From assembly GCA_032622095.1 (NCBI GenBank), contig CP136069.1:153003043-153067042 (forward strand): a stretch of 64,000 nt of DNA. Direction: 5' to 3'. The stretch's first letter is position 1; each line of letters begins with the position of its first letter. The translations under genes were made by a program, and so were the position numbers. Source of the stretch: Siphonodentalium dalli (taxonomy: Eukaryota; Mollusca; Scaphopoda; Gadilida; Siphonodentaliidae). Positions 29,450-40,013 of this stretch are shown piece by piece. A model generated the notes under the pieces. The model worked only from the letters and a program-made list of their open reading frames with translations, searched no databases and had not been told where the DNA came from.

Positions 29450-29687
29450 TTTTCATGACGGAATCTGCACTGATGCAGCATTAAAGATCCTGTTCCAGTG
29501 CATTCTCTTATATATGCAAGTCTCCCATAGGGAGCCTTAATTTTTAAGAGAATGCTCTGGCTTCCAAGGTCAAGGTAAATATAAGGCCAATGTATTCTCT
29601 TATGCAAGGCTCCCATTTATATAAGAGAATGCATTGGCACAGGGTTTTCGCAAAATTTCAGGAAGCTTCAGTCATGAAGGGTTAATC
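29450..29687 (+). mobile_element. Family-B MITE copy (intronic)
   Basis: TTAATCTTTTCATGACGGAA at the left and TCATGAAGGGTTAA at the right. It contains GATGCAGCATTAAAGATCCT and CTCCCATAGGGAG. Confidence 0.6.
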
Positions 29688-29868
29688 TAGTGAAGTTCGA
29701 ATGGACTGAGTTTTGGATTTTGTTAAACTGGATGCTTTGTATTCATTCTGAAGATACATATGTTATTGTAATATATACACTTATAGATTTTACTATTAAC
29801 TTTTCATCAGTATTATTACTTTGATCTCAAATGATTATCTGCCTCATTATTTTGTGATTTCTTTGCAG

Positions 29869-29955
29869 CTTTGGTGGAAAATGAATTTCTTTTGGCAGAG
29901 AACTTGGACAAAGTTGGTTTAAATGCACAAAAGGAAGAAGGGCTGGCAGAAACAG
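29869..29955 (+). CDS. ASAP-like exon 2: BAR domain
   Basis: Acceptor TTTGCAG and donor GTGAAA. Reads (A)LVENEFLLAENLDKVGLNA then QKEEGLAET. Residues match the E-N-x-x-x-A-x-x-L-D-K-x-G core of the ASAP BAR helix. Phase 1 at both ends joins it to its neighbours. Confidence 0.8.
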
Positions 29956-30282
29956 GTGAAAAAAAACATACAGCTCTATCAATACATCTATTGCTGGTAT
30001 TGACTTTCTGACAATATATGAGGGTTAAATTTACATGGAGTGATGGAGTTTTTCTTCTATATTCCATTATTTGCCTTTCAGTTTTTTATTAAATGTTTTT
30101 AGAAATGACCCTCATCCGTCCATCCATATGTGCATCTGGAACATTGTCCGAACATGTATTCTGTCATTTTGTGGTCAATGTTTTTAAAACTTGAGACATA
30201 TATCAACCAGCATGGGAACCTGCACATCTGCGATTTTGAGTTCGGTCGGACTCATTTTGGCAGAGTTAAATAAATGCCATTT

Positions 30283-31203
30283 TTATACGCCCGTTTGAAA
30301 AAACGGCCGTATTATAGTATTGGTCCGTCCGTCTGGGCGTCCGTCCGGGCGTCCGTCCGTTAACCTGGTTTCCGGATGATAACTTTAGTTAGAGTGAACC
30401 AAATTTAATAAATTTTTGGTATGTGGGTTTATTAGCCGAAAAGTAAGTTCAAGTTCGAATTTGGGTTCCGCCCGCCAATTTTCACCTGAGTTATGCCCCT
30501 TATTTGACGTTTTTTGACTTTAGTATAGTTTATCGGAATGAATCCAAATTTGGTACATTACTTTCTCCCAGCAAAACACAGGTCAAGTTCGAACTTGGGT
30601 TCTGTCCGATCATTTTTGGCAGAGTTATGCCCCTTTTTCGACTCAGAAAATTCAGTTTTTCTTATGTTTTTTTGTTTCCGGATGATAACTCGATTTTGGA
30701 ATGTTTATACGCAAAACCCGTTTTTTTGTGGATTACATATATCGAAATACAGCTCAAGTCCGAATTTCGTTTTAATCAGATAATTTTTGCGAGAGTTATG
30801 GCCCCTTTTTTGACGTAATTTGACTGAAATTTGTTGTCCGGATGATAACTTTAGTTAGAGTGAACCGATTTCAATCAAATTTGGTATGTGGGTTTATTAG
30901 GAGAAAAGACAGCTCAATTTCGAATTTGGGTTCCGTCCGCCAATTTTCACCGGAGTTATGCCCCTTATTTGACGTAATTTGACTTAGAAAATCCCTTTAA
31001 TTTGTTGTCCGGATGATAACTTTACTAGAGCTTATCGGATTCAATGATAATTTGGTATAATTTGGTATATTTCTCCCACCAAAACACAGGTCAAGTTCAA
31101 ATTTGAGTTCCGTCCGCCAATTTTTAACAGAGTTATGCCCCTTTTTTACCAGTTTCCGCCGACCCAAGAGAGGGCGTATTTTGCACGCCCAGCGTAGCTC
31201 TTG
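30283..31203 (+). repeat. Interspersed TATACGCCCGTTTGAAAAA repeat, long copy
   Basis: Begins TTTTTATACGCCCGTTTGAA, then GTCCGTCCGTCTGGGCGTCC-type microsatellite. Four imperfect internal repeats carry TTTCCGGATGATAACT / GAGTTATGCCCCTT. It ends GAGGGCGTATTTTGCACGCC ... GCTCTTGTT. Reading frames across it are repeat-derived. Confidence 0.6.
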
Positions 31204-31272
31204 TTCTACATAAAATGGTACATCCTGGGATGCATCTTTTGTTCAGTACAAGATTACATGCATTTCCGGACC

Positions 31273-31661
31273 TTAACCCTTTACCCAACAGAAGGGCCCT
31301 GTGCCAATGCATTCTCTTATATATGCGAGTCGACCATAGGTCGCCTCGCATATATAAGAGAATGCATTGGCTTAACACATTAAAAATTATAAAATTGTTA
31401 AAGAATGTAAGAAAAAATGGTAAAAAGTGTTAAAAAAAGATATTTTTTAGGCCAATGCATTCTCTTATATATGCGAGGCGACCTATGGTCGACTCGCATA
31501 TATAAGAGAATGCATTGGCACAGGGCTAACTGTAACTATCACAATGTGGTCAAGGAGCCGGTTCCAATGATATCCATATTTGTATGGTTCTATTGAGACA
31601 GACCGAAGATATTTTAGGCTGTTGAAGCTTTATTTGGCCGGTTTGTTGGGTAAAGGGTTTA
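31273..31661 (+). mobile_element. TTAA MITE family A, copy 4 (intronic)
   Basis: TTAACCCTTTACCCAACA at the left, TGTTGGGTAAAGGGTTTA at the right (one base from TTAA). Both internal hairpins are complete, with the second in the opposite arm order (GCGAGGCGACCTATGGTCGA versus GCGAGTCGACCATAGGTCGC). Confidence 0.8.
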
Positions 31662-32540
31662 GAGGATAGGCCGGTTTATAGTGTTCAATCATTTCAGCCA
31701 GGTAAGCTGGTGCAAGTTTATAGTAGGAAAAATTGATCCGATGCCTGATGACCTGATTTACCGATATTGTCCCTACTACCAAATTAGTTCAGCATAATAT
31801 TAACGTTCAATTGAGCCATGACCGTCTTTTTGATGGTGGCTTAATTTCAACTAAGAGGATTTCAATGTTCCTTACATTAGCATGAATGAGATGTCAGTTC
31901 CCGCTAGTAGGTTATCTCAGCATAATATTATGAATTCTCCTGGTATTTGAATAACTATTGTGGCTCTTTAATTCATCTCTTAGCATTAACTACTGCCTCA
32001 GGCGGTTCTCCTCTTGAGATGGAAACAATACACATAAGTGTCATTAATCCATGAATAAGATCCTGAAAACTATCATAGCTATTCTTTTAATGTGTAGCTG
32101 TCATCTACAATGAAACTCCATTAGTAACCTATCATAGGAGAATTGCTGAATCATTGATTTTAGTGTGTTTTACTATTAAGGGAATTGTTTGCTGCATAAC
32201 CAAATATTGATATCTTTATACCAGAAACTTTGTGTGTTGTGCTCCTATAGTTTTACCCTGAAACGCTGTTTGATATTAATGTTACATGTAATAGAATATC
32301 TGCCCACTGTCACAAACCTATTTAAACACCTCTCATATGGTTGATAATTTTTAAACTGATTGCCATTTCAGTACAAAAAACACTGAAATTATGAAGATGT
32401 TCAATTTTTTATTTAAAATCAACAAACTTCACAAATGTATGGTTGGTAAATATAACTATCAGAACAATTTAAACCTATTTTTAGATAGAAATTTCCAACG
32501 GATATTCTGTCAGACATCAAATTTTCAACTGTTGAACATT
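31662..32540. other. Intron sequence, nothing recognised
   Basis: No exon matching the missing parts of the gene, no RNA gene and no repeat family recognised. Confidence 0.35.
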
Positions 32541-32815
32541 TTTTTAATGTTGTTGGGGATGTGAGATTGGGGTGTCCTCTTGATGGGAGTTTTCATAATT
32601 TTTCCGAAATTTATAAAAAAACATGGCCACCAGCAGCCATCTTGGATTTCACATTCATCGGCACACCCTGCAGTTTGAAATGAGAATAATTTAATCTACA
32701 ATACAAGCCCTTTACTGATACTTTTAGACATTCTGTTTATCATTCTATTGACTGCTCAGCAGAAAATTAATGCCTCCCCATGTTGAACTACAGTATCATT
32801 GACACTTTCATTTAA
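32540..32815 (+). repeat. Fragment of the 'ACATGGCCACCAGCAGCCAT' interspersed repeat
   Basis: AAAACATGGCCACCAGCAGC, CATCTTGGATTTCAC, GGCACACCCTGCAG and GTATCATTGACACTTTCATT are all found in the large arrays at 51170-52560 and 55020-56380. Confidence 0.5.
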
Positions 32816-32819
32816 AAGT

Positions 32820-32999
32820 ACTCTCAGGTGCCTAATAATCGTGATGGCCTTTTAATAGTGATGTGTGGAGATTAAGTCTGAAATTAATAATAGTGATGGC
32901 AATTTCACTCTATGTCTCAATGCCAAATATTAGTGATCGTTGGGGAATTTTCTCTTAAATTAATCATCGTGCTGATACTATTATTAGGCACCTGGGAGT
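32820..32999 (+). mobile_element. TA-flanked MITE with CTCTCAGGTGCC ends, second copy
   Basis: CTCTCAGGTGCCTAATAATC at the left and ATTATTAGGCACCTGGGAG at the right, with TA outside each end, as at 3733-3932. Confidence 0.7.
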
Positions 33000-33230
33000 A
33001 CATTTGAAGGTGGTATTTTGTAACAATTTAACATTTATAAACCTGAACATATACGTATCTAGACATGTTTTTCTCATTCAGTAGGCTGATTTTGCAATGT
33101 TATTTGTGCACAAATATGGCACTATCAAAAAACCATTGAAAACAACATAAATGTTGTTTCACTCACCAACCATATGGTGGCTTAAATGTCTTTCTACTCA
33201 TCAAAGGGTTAATAGCCAGATGGAAACATT

Positions 33231-33850
33231 TAACCCTTTCATTACTAAATACTCATTAACCCATTACCCAACAGAAGGGCCCTGTGCCAATGCATTCTCT
33301 TATATATGCGAGTCGACCATAGGTCGCCTCGCATATATAAGAGAATGCATTGGCTTAACACATTAAAAACTATAAAATTGTTAAAGAATGTAAGAAAAAA
33401 TGGTAAAAAGTGTTAAAAAAAAGTTTTTTTTTAGGCCAATGCATTGTCTTATATATGCGAGGCGACCTATGGTCGACTCGCATATATAAGAGAATGCATT
33501 GGCACAGGGCATAACTGTAACTATCACAATGTGGTCAAGGAGCCGGTTCCAATGATATCCATATTTGTATGGTTCTATTGAGACAGACCGAAGATATTTT
33601 AGGCTGTTGAAGCTTTATTTGGCCGGTTTTGGCCGGTTTGTTGGGTAAAGGGTTAATGAGTAGATCCTTTAGGAAATGTCCAGATAATAAGTTCAACAAA
33701 TGACCATACAGTAGGTTGTTGTTGAACTTATATCTGAACGTTTCGCTCCAATAAATAGAACTTCTTCTGCACTTTTAATATCTGTCGTCTGCCTATTTCC
33801 TGAACCCTCATTTAGAGATGAACAAATTACTTTATTGAAGTTCAACGAAG
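33231..33850 (-). mobile_element. Family-D TTAA MITE with a family-A copy inserted at its TTAA
   Basis: TTAACCCTTTCATTACTAAA then ACTCA, interrupted by the family-A element at 33256-33656, then TGAGTAGATCCTTTAGGAAA, AGTTCAACAAATGACC and CCAATAAATAGAACTTCTTC. Rejoining shows that the inner element used an existing TTAA, supporting the TTAA target rule. Confidence 0.65.
33256..33656 (+). mobile_element. TTAA MITE family A, copy 5
   Basis: TTAACCCATTACCCAACA at the left, TGTTGGGTAAAGGGTTAA at the right, both hairpins present. Nested in the family-D element. Confidence 0.8.
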
Positions 33851-33856
33851 AATTAT

Positions 33857-34430
33857 TTGGAGACAAGAGTGTTAATGGAAAATATTAGATCGACCGGGGT
33901 TAAATCGCTGGGGCATATCTGGGTGATTGGCTATAGTAGTTCACGCGTGACAAGCATTGATTGATATTGACTTGATTCAGTACAAGTTTCTCGATTGTTC
34001 TATTAAAAGTGTGCTTGAACGCAAACAAGATTTTAGCGCTCATTCTACGTTCAGCTTCTTATGTGCATGGTTGGCCCACCCTCCCACCCAAATTTAGTAA
34101 CATAGATAATTATTCGATTTTAGTGGCTTTTGAAAAAGTTGATCATCAATACATATGAGAATATAGACTGCAAAAGTTTGTTTCATTGTATGATACATGT
34201 TTATAGTATGACAGGTATTTTGTGAGTATATAACAACAATATATATATGATGTGCACAGTTTATGTGAAGCAAATCGTTAACCTGAATATCTAGATTAAA
34301 ACTTCGTTTATATAATTTGTAGTTGTTATTCTATAAATCATTTATGTTTGTTTATTCAAGTGAAACAAGTTAAAACATAATAGATATGCACTTTTATAAC
34401 GTGGATTAACACTAACATGAATTTTTTCAG
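33857..34430. other. Intron sequence, nothing recognised
   Basis: No repeat family or exon recognised before the next ASAP-like exon. Confidence 0.35.
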
Positions 34431-34492
34431 GTGAAGCCTTCCAGAAATTTGGGACGATTACAAAAGATTTATCAGAACTAATGAAGAATCTT
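34431..34492 (+). CDS. ASAP-like exon 3: BAR domain
   Basis: Acceptor TTTTTTCAG and donor GTAAGT. Reads (G)EAFQKFGTITKDLSELMKNL. The A-F-x-K-F-x-T-x-T-K-x-L motif is typical of the ASAP BAR region. It leaves phase 0. Confidence 0.85.
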
Positions 34493-34547
34493 GTAAGTCT
34501 ATTGCTGCTTTTGGAAAAGATTCCACCATAATTCTGAGCTAACTGAG

Positions 34548-34938
34548 TTAACCCTTTACCCAACAGAACGACCCTGTGCCAATGCATTCTCTTATATATG
34601 CGAGTCGACCATAGGTCGCCTCGCATATATAAGAGAATGCATTGGCTTAACACATTAAAAATTATAAAATTGTTAAAGAATGTAAGAAAAAATGGTAAAA
34701 AGTGTTAAAAAAAGAATTTTTTTTAGGCCAATGCATTCTCTTATATATGCGAGGCGACCTATGGTCGACTCGCATATATAAGAGAATGCATTGGCACAGG
34801 GCATAACTGTAACTATCACAATGTGGTCAAGGAGCCGGTTCCAATGATATCCATATTTGTATGGTTCTATTGAGACAGACCGAAGATATTTTAGGCTGTT
34901 GAAGGTTTATTTGGCCGGTTTGTTGGGTAAAGGGTTAA
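34548..34938 (+). mobile_element. TTAA MITE family A, copy 6
   Basis: TTAACCCTTTACCCAACA and TGTTGGGTAAAGGGTTAA, both hairpins complete. It begins only 55 bp after the splice donor of the preceding exon. Confidence 0.8.
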
Positions 34939-35120
34939 TTAGGTTTTGGGTTTAGGTTCTTGATTTGTTAAAAAGGCATAAAGTTCTAGTTTTTTCATAT
35001 GATATACAAGATCTTAAACTTATTATGTTGAGATATCAAATTTTATGAAACTTGTTTGATAAATTTGTTTTACAACTCGTCTACGACTCATATGAAACTC
35101 AGTTCATAAATAGAGAATAT

Positions 35121-35269
35121 CTACACTTTTTGGTTGGATATGGTAATTACCTCATGAGTGATGACAAAAAAAAAATGAATTTCCACGAGTGGCCATGCCA
35201 CGAGTGGAAATTCATTTTGTTTTTGTCATCACGAATGAGATAATTACCATATCCAACCAAAAAGTGTAG
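35121..35269. repeat. 149-bp palindrome
   Basis: Arms CTACACTTTTTGGTTGGATA and complement. The centre is GAGTGGCCATGCCACTCGT-like. It resembles 18606-18725 in its GGTTGRATA and CTCAT blocks. Confidence 0.65.
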
Positions 35270-35574
35270 ATGTTCTGTTTATTATATGCTCCGCTCAGTT
35301 GACCCATGGATCAACTGGAAAGACGAGTAAAACGTACAAATGTGTATACCCAAGCACAGCCATGGTAGTGAGCTTGTGCATATAAAATAGTTCCATTTTT
35401 CAGACAGATTGGTTGAGGGATAAAGAGGCTAACATCAGTATGTTTAACAGAAACATTTAATTGATCACATATTACAATTTTTTCAATCTGAACAGGAACT
35501 TTTAGCACTGTCTTCCACCAAGAAACCGAATCACTTTTATTTTAGCATGGATGGATACGAGTGAGATTAATATT

Positions 35575-35723
35575 ATCCATCATGATCCGGGGTGTGGGAT
35601 GGAAAAATCTCACCCGAGGGGCCAGATATTTGGGCCGGACACGAGGCTTGCCGAGTGTCCGGCCCAAATATCTGGCCCCGAGGGTGAGATTTTTCCATTC
35701 CCACACCCCGGGTCATGATGGAT
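35575..35723. repeat. 149-bp GC-rich palindrome
   Basis: Arms ATCCATCATGATCCGGGGTG and an almost exact complement. The inner part includes GGCCAGATATTTGGGCCGGA and the centre CGAGGCTTGCCGAG. Markedly richer in GC than its surroundings. Confidence 0.7.
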
Positions 35724-36229
35724 CATTTTTCTCCCACACCAGGAGCCTCAATGTGATATTTTCGTTTTAGAGCCGTTCAACACAAGTTAAACCGTACATC
35801 TGTGATAAAATCTAATGCGAAATTCGTGATCAGCGGGTATGACGTCGGTATATACCAAAGGTATATACTGAAAAAACAAAGCGTTTCACCCGGGCGAGCA
35901 GGGTTAACGAGTTTGAGTCTGTCAGTCATGAAATCGACACCCTGAAATTAACATACTACGTCACGAGAACGAAATGTTGCACCTGCATAATTTCGATAAA
36001 GGCGCATTGATATGAGATATTTGCCACTAGGTCAAACGTGTTTTGCTATGGGAATAAACCCCACCATAGGGGATAAGGGAAATATTTATGTTTTCATGAT
36101 TACAGAAGTATTATTTTAATAATTAAACAGATTTATAGGAACAAAAATATGTTTTCTAAATTGGAACTATTTCTTTCGCATGTTTCGGCGTGAAGTGTCA
36201 TCTTTGCTTTGATTTTACACTTGAAAAGT

Positions 36230-37573
36230 TCATTCACTGTCTGATTCAATTTGAAGAATTCGCCTTCTCTTCGGTTGAGCATGGTCACACGTATATATGT
36301 TTATTGTGCATTTGTTCAACTCCGCGCCAGCGAATAAACTTTTATTGGAGGATTCTTGTGTGCAAATAGTTGAATGTGTGTTGCCAATGATTTGTGGAAC
36401 TGGATAAATGTTCGAAGGAGCAGTGATAGGGAATGTTGGCACTAAACTGTTGCTTTGATTTTTATTGCTGGATAATATACCAGATATCGCTCTTTTCTGT
36501 GTTGTGTTAAGCTGCCTGTAGTTATTCAGGGAATCTGTGCTTTTATGGCCTGTCACGTAGACTTGCAGAGAATCAGGGACATTGTTGTCGGACATTTTCT
36601 GGACGAGTGTTTTTCTGACACTGGAATTACTGATATTTCGTTCATCCGTTTTAGCACCAGGTAAGTCAGCTTTTATTGCCATCTTGTTCATTATTCCCTC
36701 GATTTTGTTTTTTCCTACTGGACCTTTCAAGAACCATCTATCCTTTTCAGCGGGGAATTGATTATTTGTAACCACTGCCACGTAGAACGGGTCATCATTT
36801 TGACTGTAGTTTATTGGTCTCATTGATTCATAGAAAAGATACATTTCTATGGGGCACCGATCCTTGTTTGCTGGCGTTTCATACATCCTAGGAGGACAAA
36901 TCCGGGTATCATTTATGTTGTCACCCGTCCTGGTTTTTGTTGTTCTTTCTCGATATTCCAGATATCGTAAATTTGCCTCAGTGTCCATTTTAAGGGAAAT
37001 GTCACCCCAACATATACGCCGGTGTTCTTCGGAGCCCCCTCGGATACCAAAATGCAATGTGTTCTGAAACCACATCATATTCAGAATAGAGGTTGGAGAA
37101 GATTTTCCCAGCTGCCCGCTTGAATACAACATGTCTATATCATCATCTGTAAGCGGATCTGCTTTTTTTGGTTTTGAACCTTTTCCTTGCGATCTCAGAT
37201 CTCTCTGCTTCATACGGAGGGCTTCTCTGGTATCGAAAAAGGCATAACTGTCCGATGACATAATTTGTGAACCATACCTTTGACGTTTCAATTCACGATC
37301 GAAGCTTCCGATCATGCCACGCAAGTAGCTTGGCTCATATTCCGTGCCGTCAGCTTTCCGGACATTTATTACGAACTCTGCGAGATATTTGTTCAATTCT
37401 ACCTGGGGAATATCCTGAATTTTGCGGTGTTCGTCGTGTCTTTCAATCAAAAACTGATACAGTAATTTCAGATGAGAAGATGTCTTCCTCAGCGTGTTTT
37501 TATTTTCATTCGCTTCTATGAATTCTTCTGTGTTTATTGATTCGAAACGAGAATTGTTTTGGTTTGTCGCCAT
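36230..37573 (-). CDS. DUF3504/Crypton-type tyrosine recombinase, 447 aa
   Basis: A single open frame. ATG at 37573 (context AACAATGGCG) is the likely start, since upstream in-frame codons include no ATG. The C-terminal half has the tyrosine-recombinase layout of Crypton and DUF3504 (QRICH1/ZMYM-like) proteins: Arg178 in HFGIRGG, a Lys near 213 in ERTTKTRTGD, Arg320 in NSSVRKT, His343 in VTGHKS and Tyr352 in LNNYRQ. The N-terminal part (FIEANENKNT ... LNKYLAEF) resembles a core-binding domain. Such enzymes cut and join DNA through a tyrosine-DNA bond. The histidine usual in N-H-S-x-R-K-T is Ser317 here. It lies antisense in an ASAP-like intron. No frameshift is seen, so it may be recent or domesticated. 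Confidence 0.75.
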   Translation of the reverse strand: MATNQNNSRFESINTEEFIEANENKNTLRKTSSHLKLLYQFLIERHDEHRKIQDIPQVELNKYLAEFVINVRKADGTEYEPSYLRGMIGSFDRELKRQRYGSQIMSSDSYAFFDTREALRMKQRDLRSQGKGSKPKKADPLTDDDIDMLYSSGQLGKSSPTSILNMMWFQNTLHFGIRGGSEEHRRICWGDISLKMDTEANLRYLEYRERTTKTRTGDNINDTRICPPRMYETPANKDRCPIEMYLFYESMRPINYSQNDDPFYVAVVTNNQFPAEKDRWFLKGPVGKNKIEGIMNKMAIKADLPGAKTDERNISNSSVRKTLVQKMSDNNVPDSLQVYVTGHKSTDSLNNYRQLNTTQKRAISGILSSNKNQSNSLVPTFPITAPSNIYPVPQIIGNTHSTICTQESSNKSLFAGAELNKCTINIYTCDHAQPKRRRILQIESDSE

Positions 37574-37930
37574 TGTTTTTGTTGACAAATGCAGACGGCT
37601 CACATGAAATAGTTCCGGCTATTAATTATATATGTAAAGTAGTCACGTGGGTAGTGTGAGATAGCAGGTCACGTGTTATGTGAGACAGGGAAATCTCACC
37701 CAGCTATCTCACATGGGCTGCCTGTGCTAAAGTGTGTAGGGGGTGGGAGAAATTGATATCTCACTAGACGGATAACAGTTTTTATCTGATGCAAAAATAC
37801 TACTATTTGATAGATTAACATATAATAAAATATTATATCCCAACATAACTCGTTGGAGATCCTCTATGTATTCAATAACACATGTGGAATGAGAAGTGCC
37901 CCTGAAAGACCCTATTTTGTTGATATCAAG

Positions 37931-38318
37931 CCTGTAAATAGTGTGTCTGTCATTCGCAGAATGTGGTATCCCACATGTCGGGCTAGCATCACCAAATTCA
38001 CCCTCTGGGGAACTCATTCTGCTTAGGACTCATCTTCTGGGAAGTATCTTTAGTCTCAAATTAACATTGATTTTAGTTACTTTTTCCCTTCTGGGAAGTT
38101 TATATCCCCTAATTTGCAGAAGATAAAATGCATAATCCAGGTGACTAATGGGTGAACATCAATCTGATTCTAGGTCTCCCATAGCAATTGAGGCCTCAGC
38201 AGAATGAGGTTCCCATTGGGTAAATTTGGTGATGCAAGCCCGCCATGTGGTATAACGTCACTAAATTCACACTCTGTGGAGATCATTCTGCAAATGTCTG
38301 ACACACTGTTTCGAGTCT
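37931..38318 (+). mobile_element. hAT-like MITE (intronic)
   Basis: CAAGCCTGTAAATAGTGTGT at the left, GACACACTGTTTCGAGTCTTG at the right. The left cassette is shortened (AGAATGTGGTATCCCACATG) and the right cassette diverged. It ends about 100 bp before the next exon. Confidence 0.6.
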
Positions 38319-38415
38319 TGCCAACAATGCAGGTTTTCAAACTGCCCACCCCTTTTGTAAATTTTATATTTTCAGTATAAATAATAAAAACTATATAATT
38401 TCTTTTTCATTTCAG

Positions 38416-38540
38416 GCATCTAATCTAAATAACAGGTTGCTATACCCTCTTGAGTCTTTTCTGAAACATGACCTGAAAGGAGTGAAAGGTGACCTGAAGA
38501 AGCCGTTTGACAAAGCGTTGAAGGATTATGATTCCAAACA
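38416..38540 (+). CDS. ASAP-like exon 4: BAR domain
   Basis: Acceptor TTTCAG and donor GTAAGT. Reads ASNLNNRLLYPLESFLKHDL then KGVKGDLKKPFDKALKDYDS. The block L-K-G-V-K-G-D-L-K-K-P-F-D-K-A-x-K-D-Y is the best-conserved signature of ASAP BAR domains and underpins the gene identification. Confidence 0.92.
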
Positions 38541-38640
38541 GTAAGTGGAGCGGCATAATATAAAAAAATTAATGTAGATTGGATCTGAAGTGGCCATTGG
38601 AACATTGTGACAACTGCGAAGTGGTTCACATTAACGGGGG

Positions 38641-38924
38641 ACTGTACACTAAATCTGGACATTTATTGGACAATTTCCTATTTTACTCAACAGAATATAT
38701 GCAACAAATGAATGAATTTGAGCCATGTATGAGATATACACTCATTTACTTGATGAACAATGTAAAACAACATGGTTATTATAATGAAAATGAGTTTATG
38801 GCTCGAGTCATTAACTCATTTTCCATGTTGTTTACATCATTCATAGAGCACATGAGTGTATTTTGCACTCATTCATATAATATATGAGATTGTCCAATAA
38901 ATGGTGGGACTTTGTGTACAGTAC
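38641..38924. mobile_element. Inverted-repeat element family F (CTGTACACTAAATC ends)
   Basis: Left CTGTACACTAAATCTGGACA and ATTGGACAATTTC. Right GAGATTGTCCAATAAATGG and ACTTTGTGTACAG. Inner arms include AACATGGTTATTATAATGAA and CATGTTGTTTACATCATTCA. A shortened relative is at 43376-43590. Confidence 0.6.
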
Positions 38925-38931
38925 CCCTTTA

Positions 38932-39176
38932 GCCCTTTCGTGGTGGGAGCTACGGTGGCGCAACCTTAAAGATCCTGTCACAGTACATTCTCTTATATAT
39001 ACGAGTTCCCATATATATAAGAGAATGCACTGGCTTACAAGGTTAAGGTAAATATTGTTAGGCCAATGCATTCTCTTTTATATTTGAGGCTCCCTATGGG
39101 AGACTCCCATATATAAGAGAATGCATTGGCACAGAGTTTTCTCAATATTTTAGGAAGCTACAGTCACGTAAGGGTT
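38932..39176 (+). mobile_element. Family-B MITE copy (intronic)
   Basis: Begins near TAGCCCTTTCGTGGTGGGAG and ends CAGTCACGTAAGGGTTAA. Carries GATCCTGTCACAGTACATTC and ATGCATTCTCTTTTATATTT. Confidence 0.55.
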
Positions 39177-39715
39177 AAATGTTATAATGCCAACATCCCT
39201 TATTAAAACTACATTCATTTCTTTTATTTATATAGCTTTTTTTCCTCAATTAATTTCATAAAATCAGCAGAAACTCTTAATTATTTTTTTCTGAAATCTG
39301 TCAGCAGTTTGGATATTATACCATGCAGTAGTGTAAGTTAGCCCAATATTCTACCTGTGCATTATCCATTTATTAGTCTTTGGCAGTGTGCTTAAATAAC
39401 ATGCCCAACTATTCTACCAAACAGTTTCGGTTGTTCAGGTTCATGCTATGATGCTTCATTGGATATAAAATGTGGGAGTGTTAAGATTATGAAAAGTTGG
39501 AGATTACGAAGTCATATTGTTGTGGGGACAAAATCATTATCTATGGCAACATCATAGGGAATATGGAAATGTCTTATCTGGATGAGGAGATAGCAAATTT
39601 TCATATACCCTGATGTTGACAGAGTAGTTACTTTGGTTCAGTTGTTCAGTATAGTGGGTCAGACAAGATTTATCCATGTAAGGGGGGGGGTATGCCAAAG
39701 CTGGTTTAATTACCA
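39177..39715. other. Intron sequence, nothing recognised
   Basis: No repeat family or exon recognised apart from a short G run (about 39683-39691). Confidence 0.35.
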
Positions 39716-39920
39716 TTAACTCTTTCATGACTGGAGCTGCGCTGGTGCAGCATTAAAGTCCCTCTGCCATTGCATTCTCTTATATATTTGAGTATCCCAT
39801 AGGGAGCCTCATATATATAAGAGAATGCACTGGCTTACAAGGTTGAGGTAAATATTGTTAAGCTGATGTGTTCTCGTATATATGACAGGCTCCCTGAGCT
39901 CCAGTCATGGAAGGGTTAAT
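39716..39920 (+). mobile_element. Family-B MITE copy (intronic)
   Basis: TTAACTCTTTCATGACTGGA at the left and CTCCAGTCATGGAAGGGTTAA at the right. The right internal hairpin is truncated. Confidence 0.65.
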
Positions 39921-40013
39921 CATGTATTTGTGATTCACGCAAATGATAAGTTGATAACCTGTTTTGTGTTTCAATGCAATTTCCTCCACAAATAAAACAA
40001 AGGACAATAAACC

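Larger units (their letters stand above)
35560..37765 (-). mobile_element. Candidate recombinase-bearing element (Crypton-type cargo), limits tentative
   Basis: Around the recombinase gene, AGTGAGAT (35560-35567) and ATCTCACT (37758-37765) are inverted. Inside them TTTTTCTCCCACACC (about 35725) and GGGGTGGGAGAAAT (about 37740) also face each other. A palindrome (35575-35723) sits between these blocks at the left. Known Cryptons lack terminal inverted repeats, so either the inverted blocks are unrelated to mobility or this is an unusual element. Confidence 0.35.

Noticed and set aside
30504-30818. 104-codon plus-strand frame
   Set aside because: Falls inside the TATACGCCCG interspersed repeat, where internal units lack in-frame stops by chance.
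38579-38887. 102-codon plus-strand frame just after an ASAP-like exon
   Set aside because: It begins in the intron after a clear GTAAGT donor and runs through an inverted-repeat element (family F).
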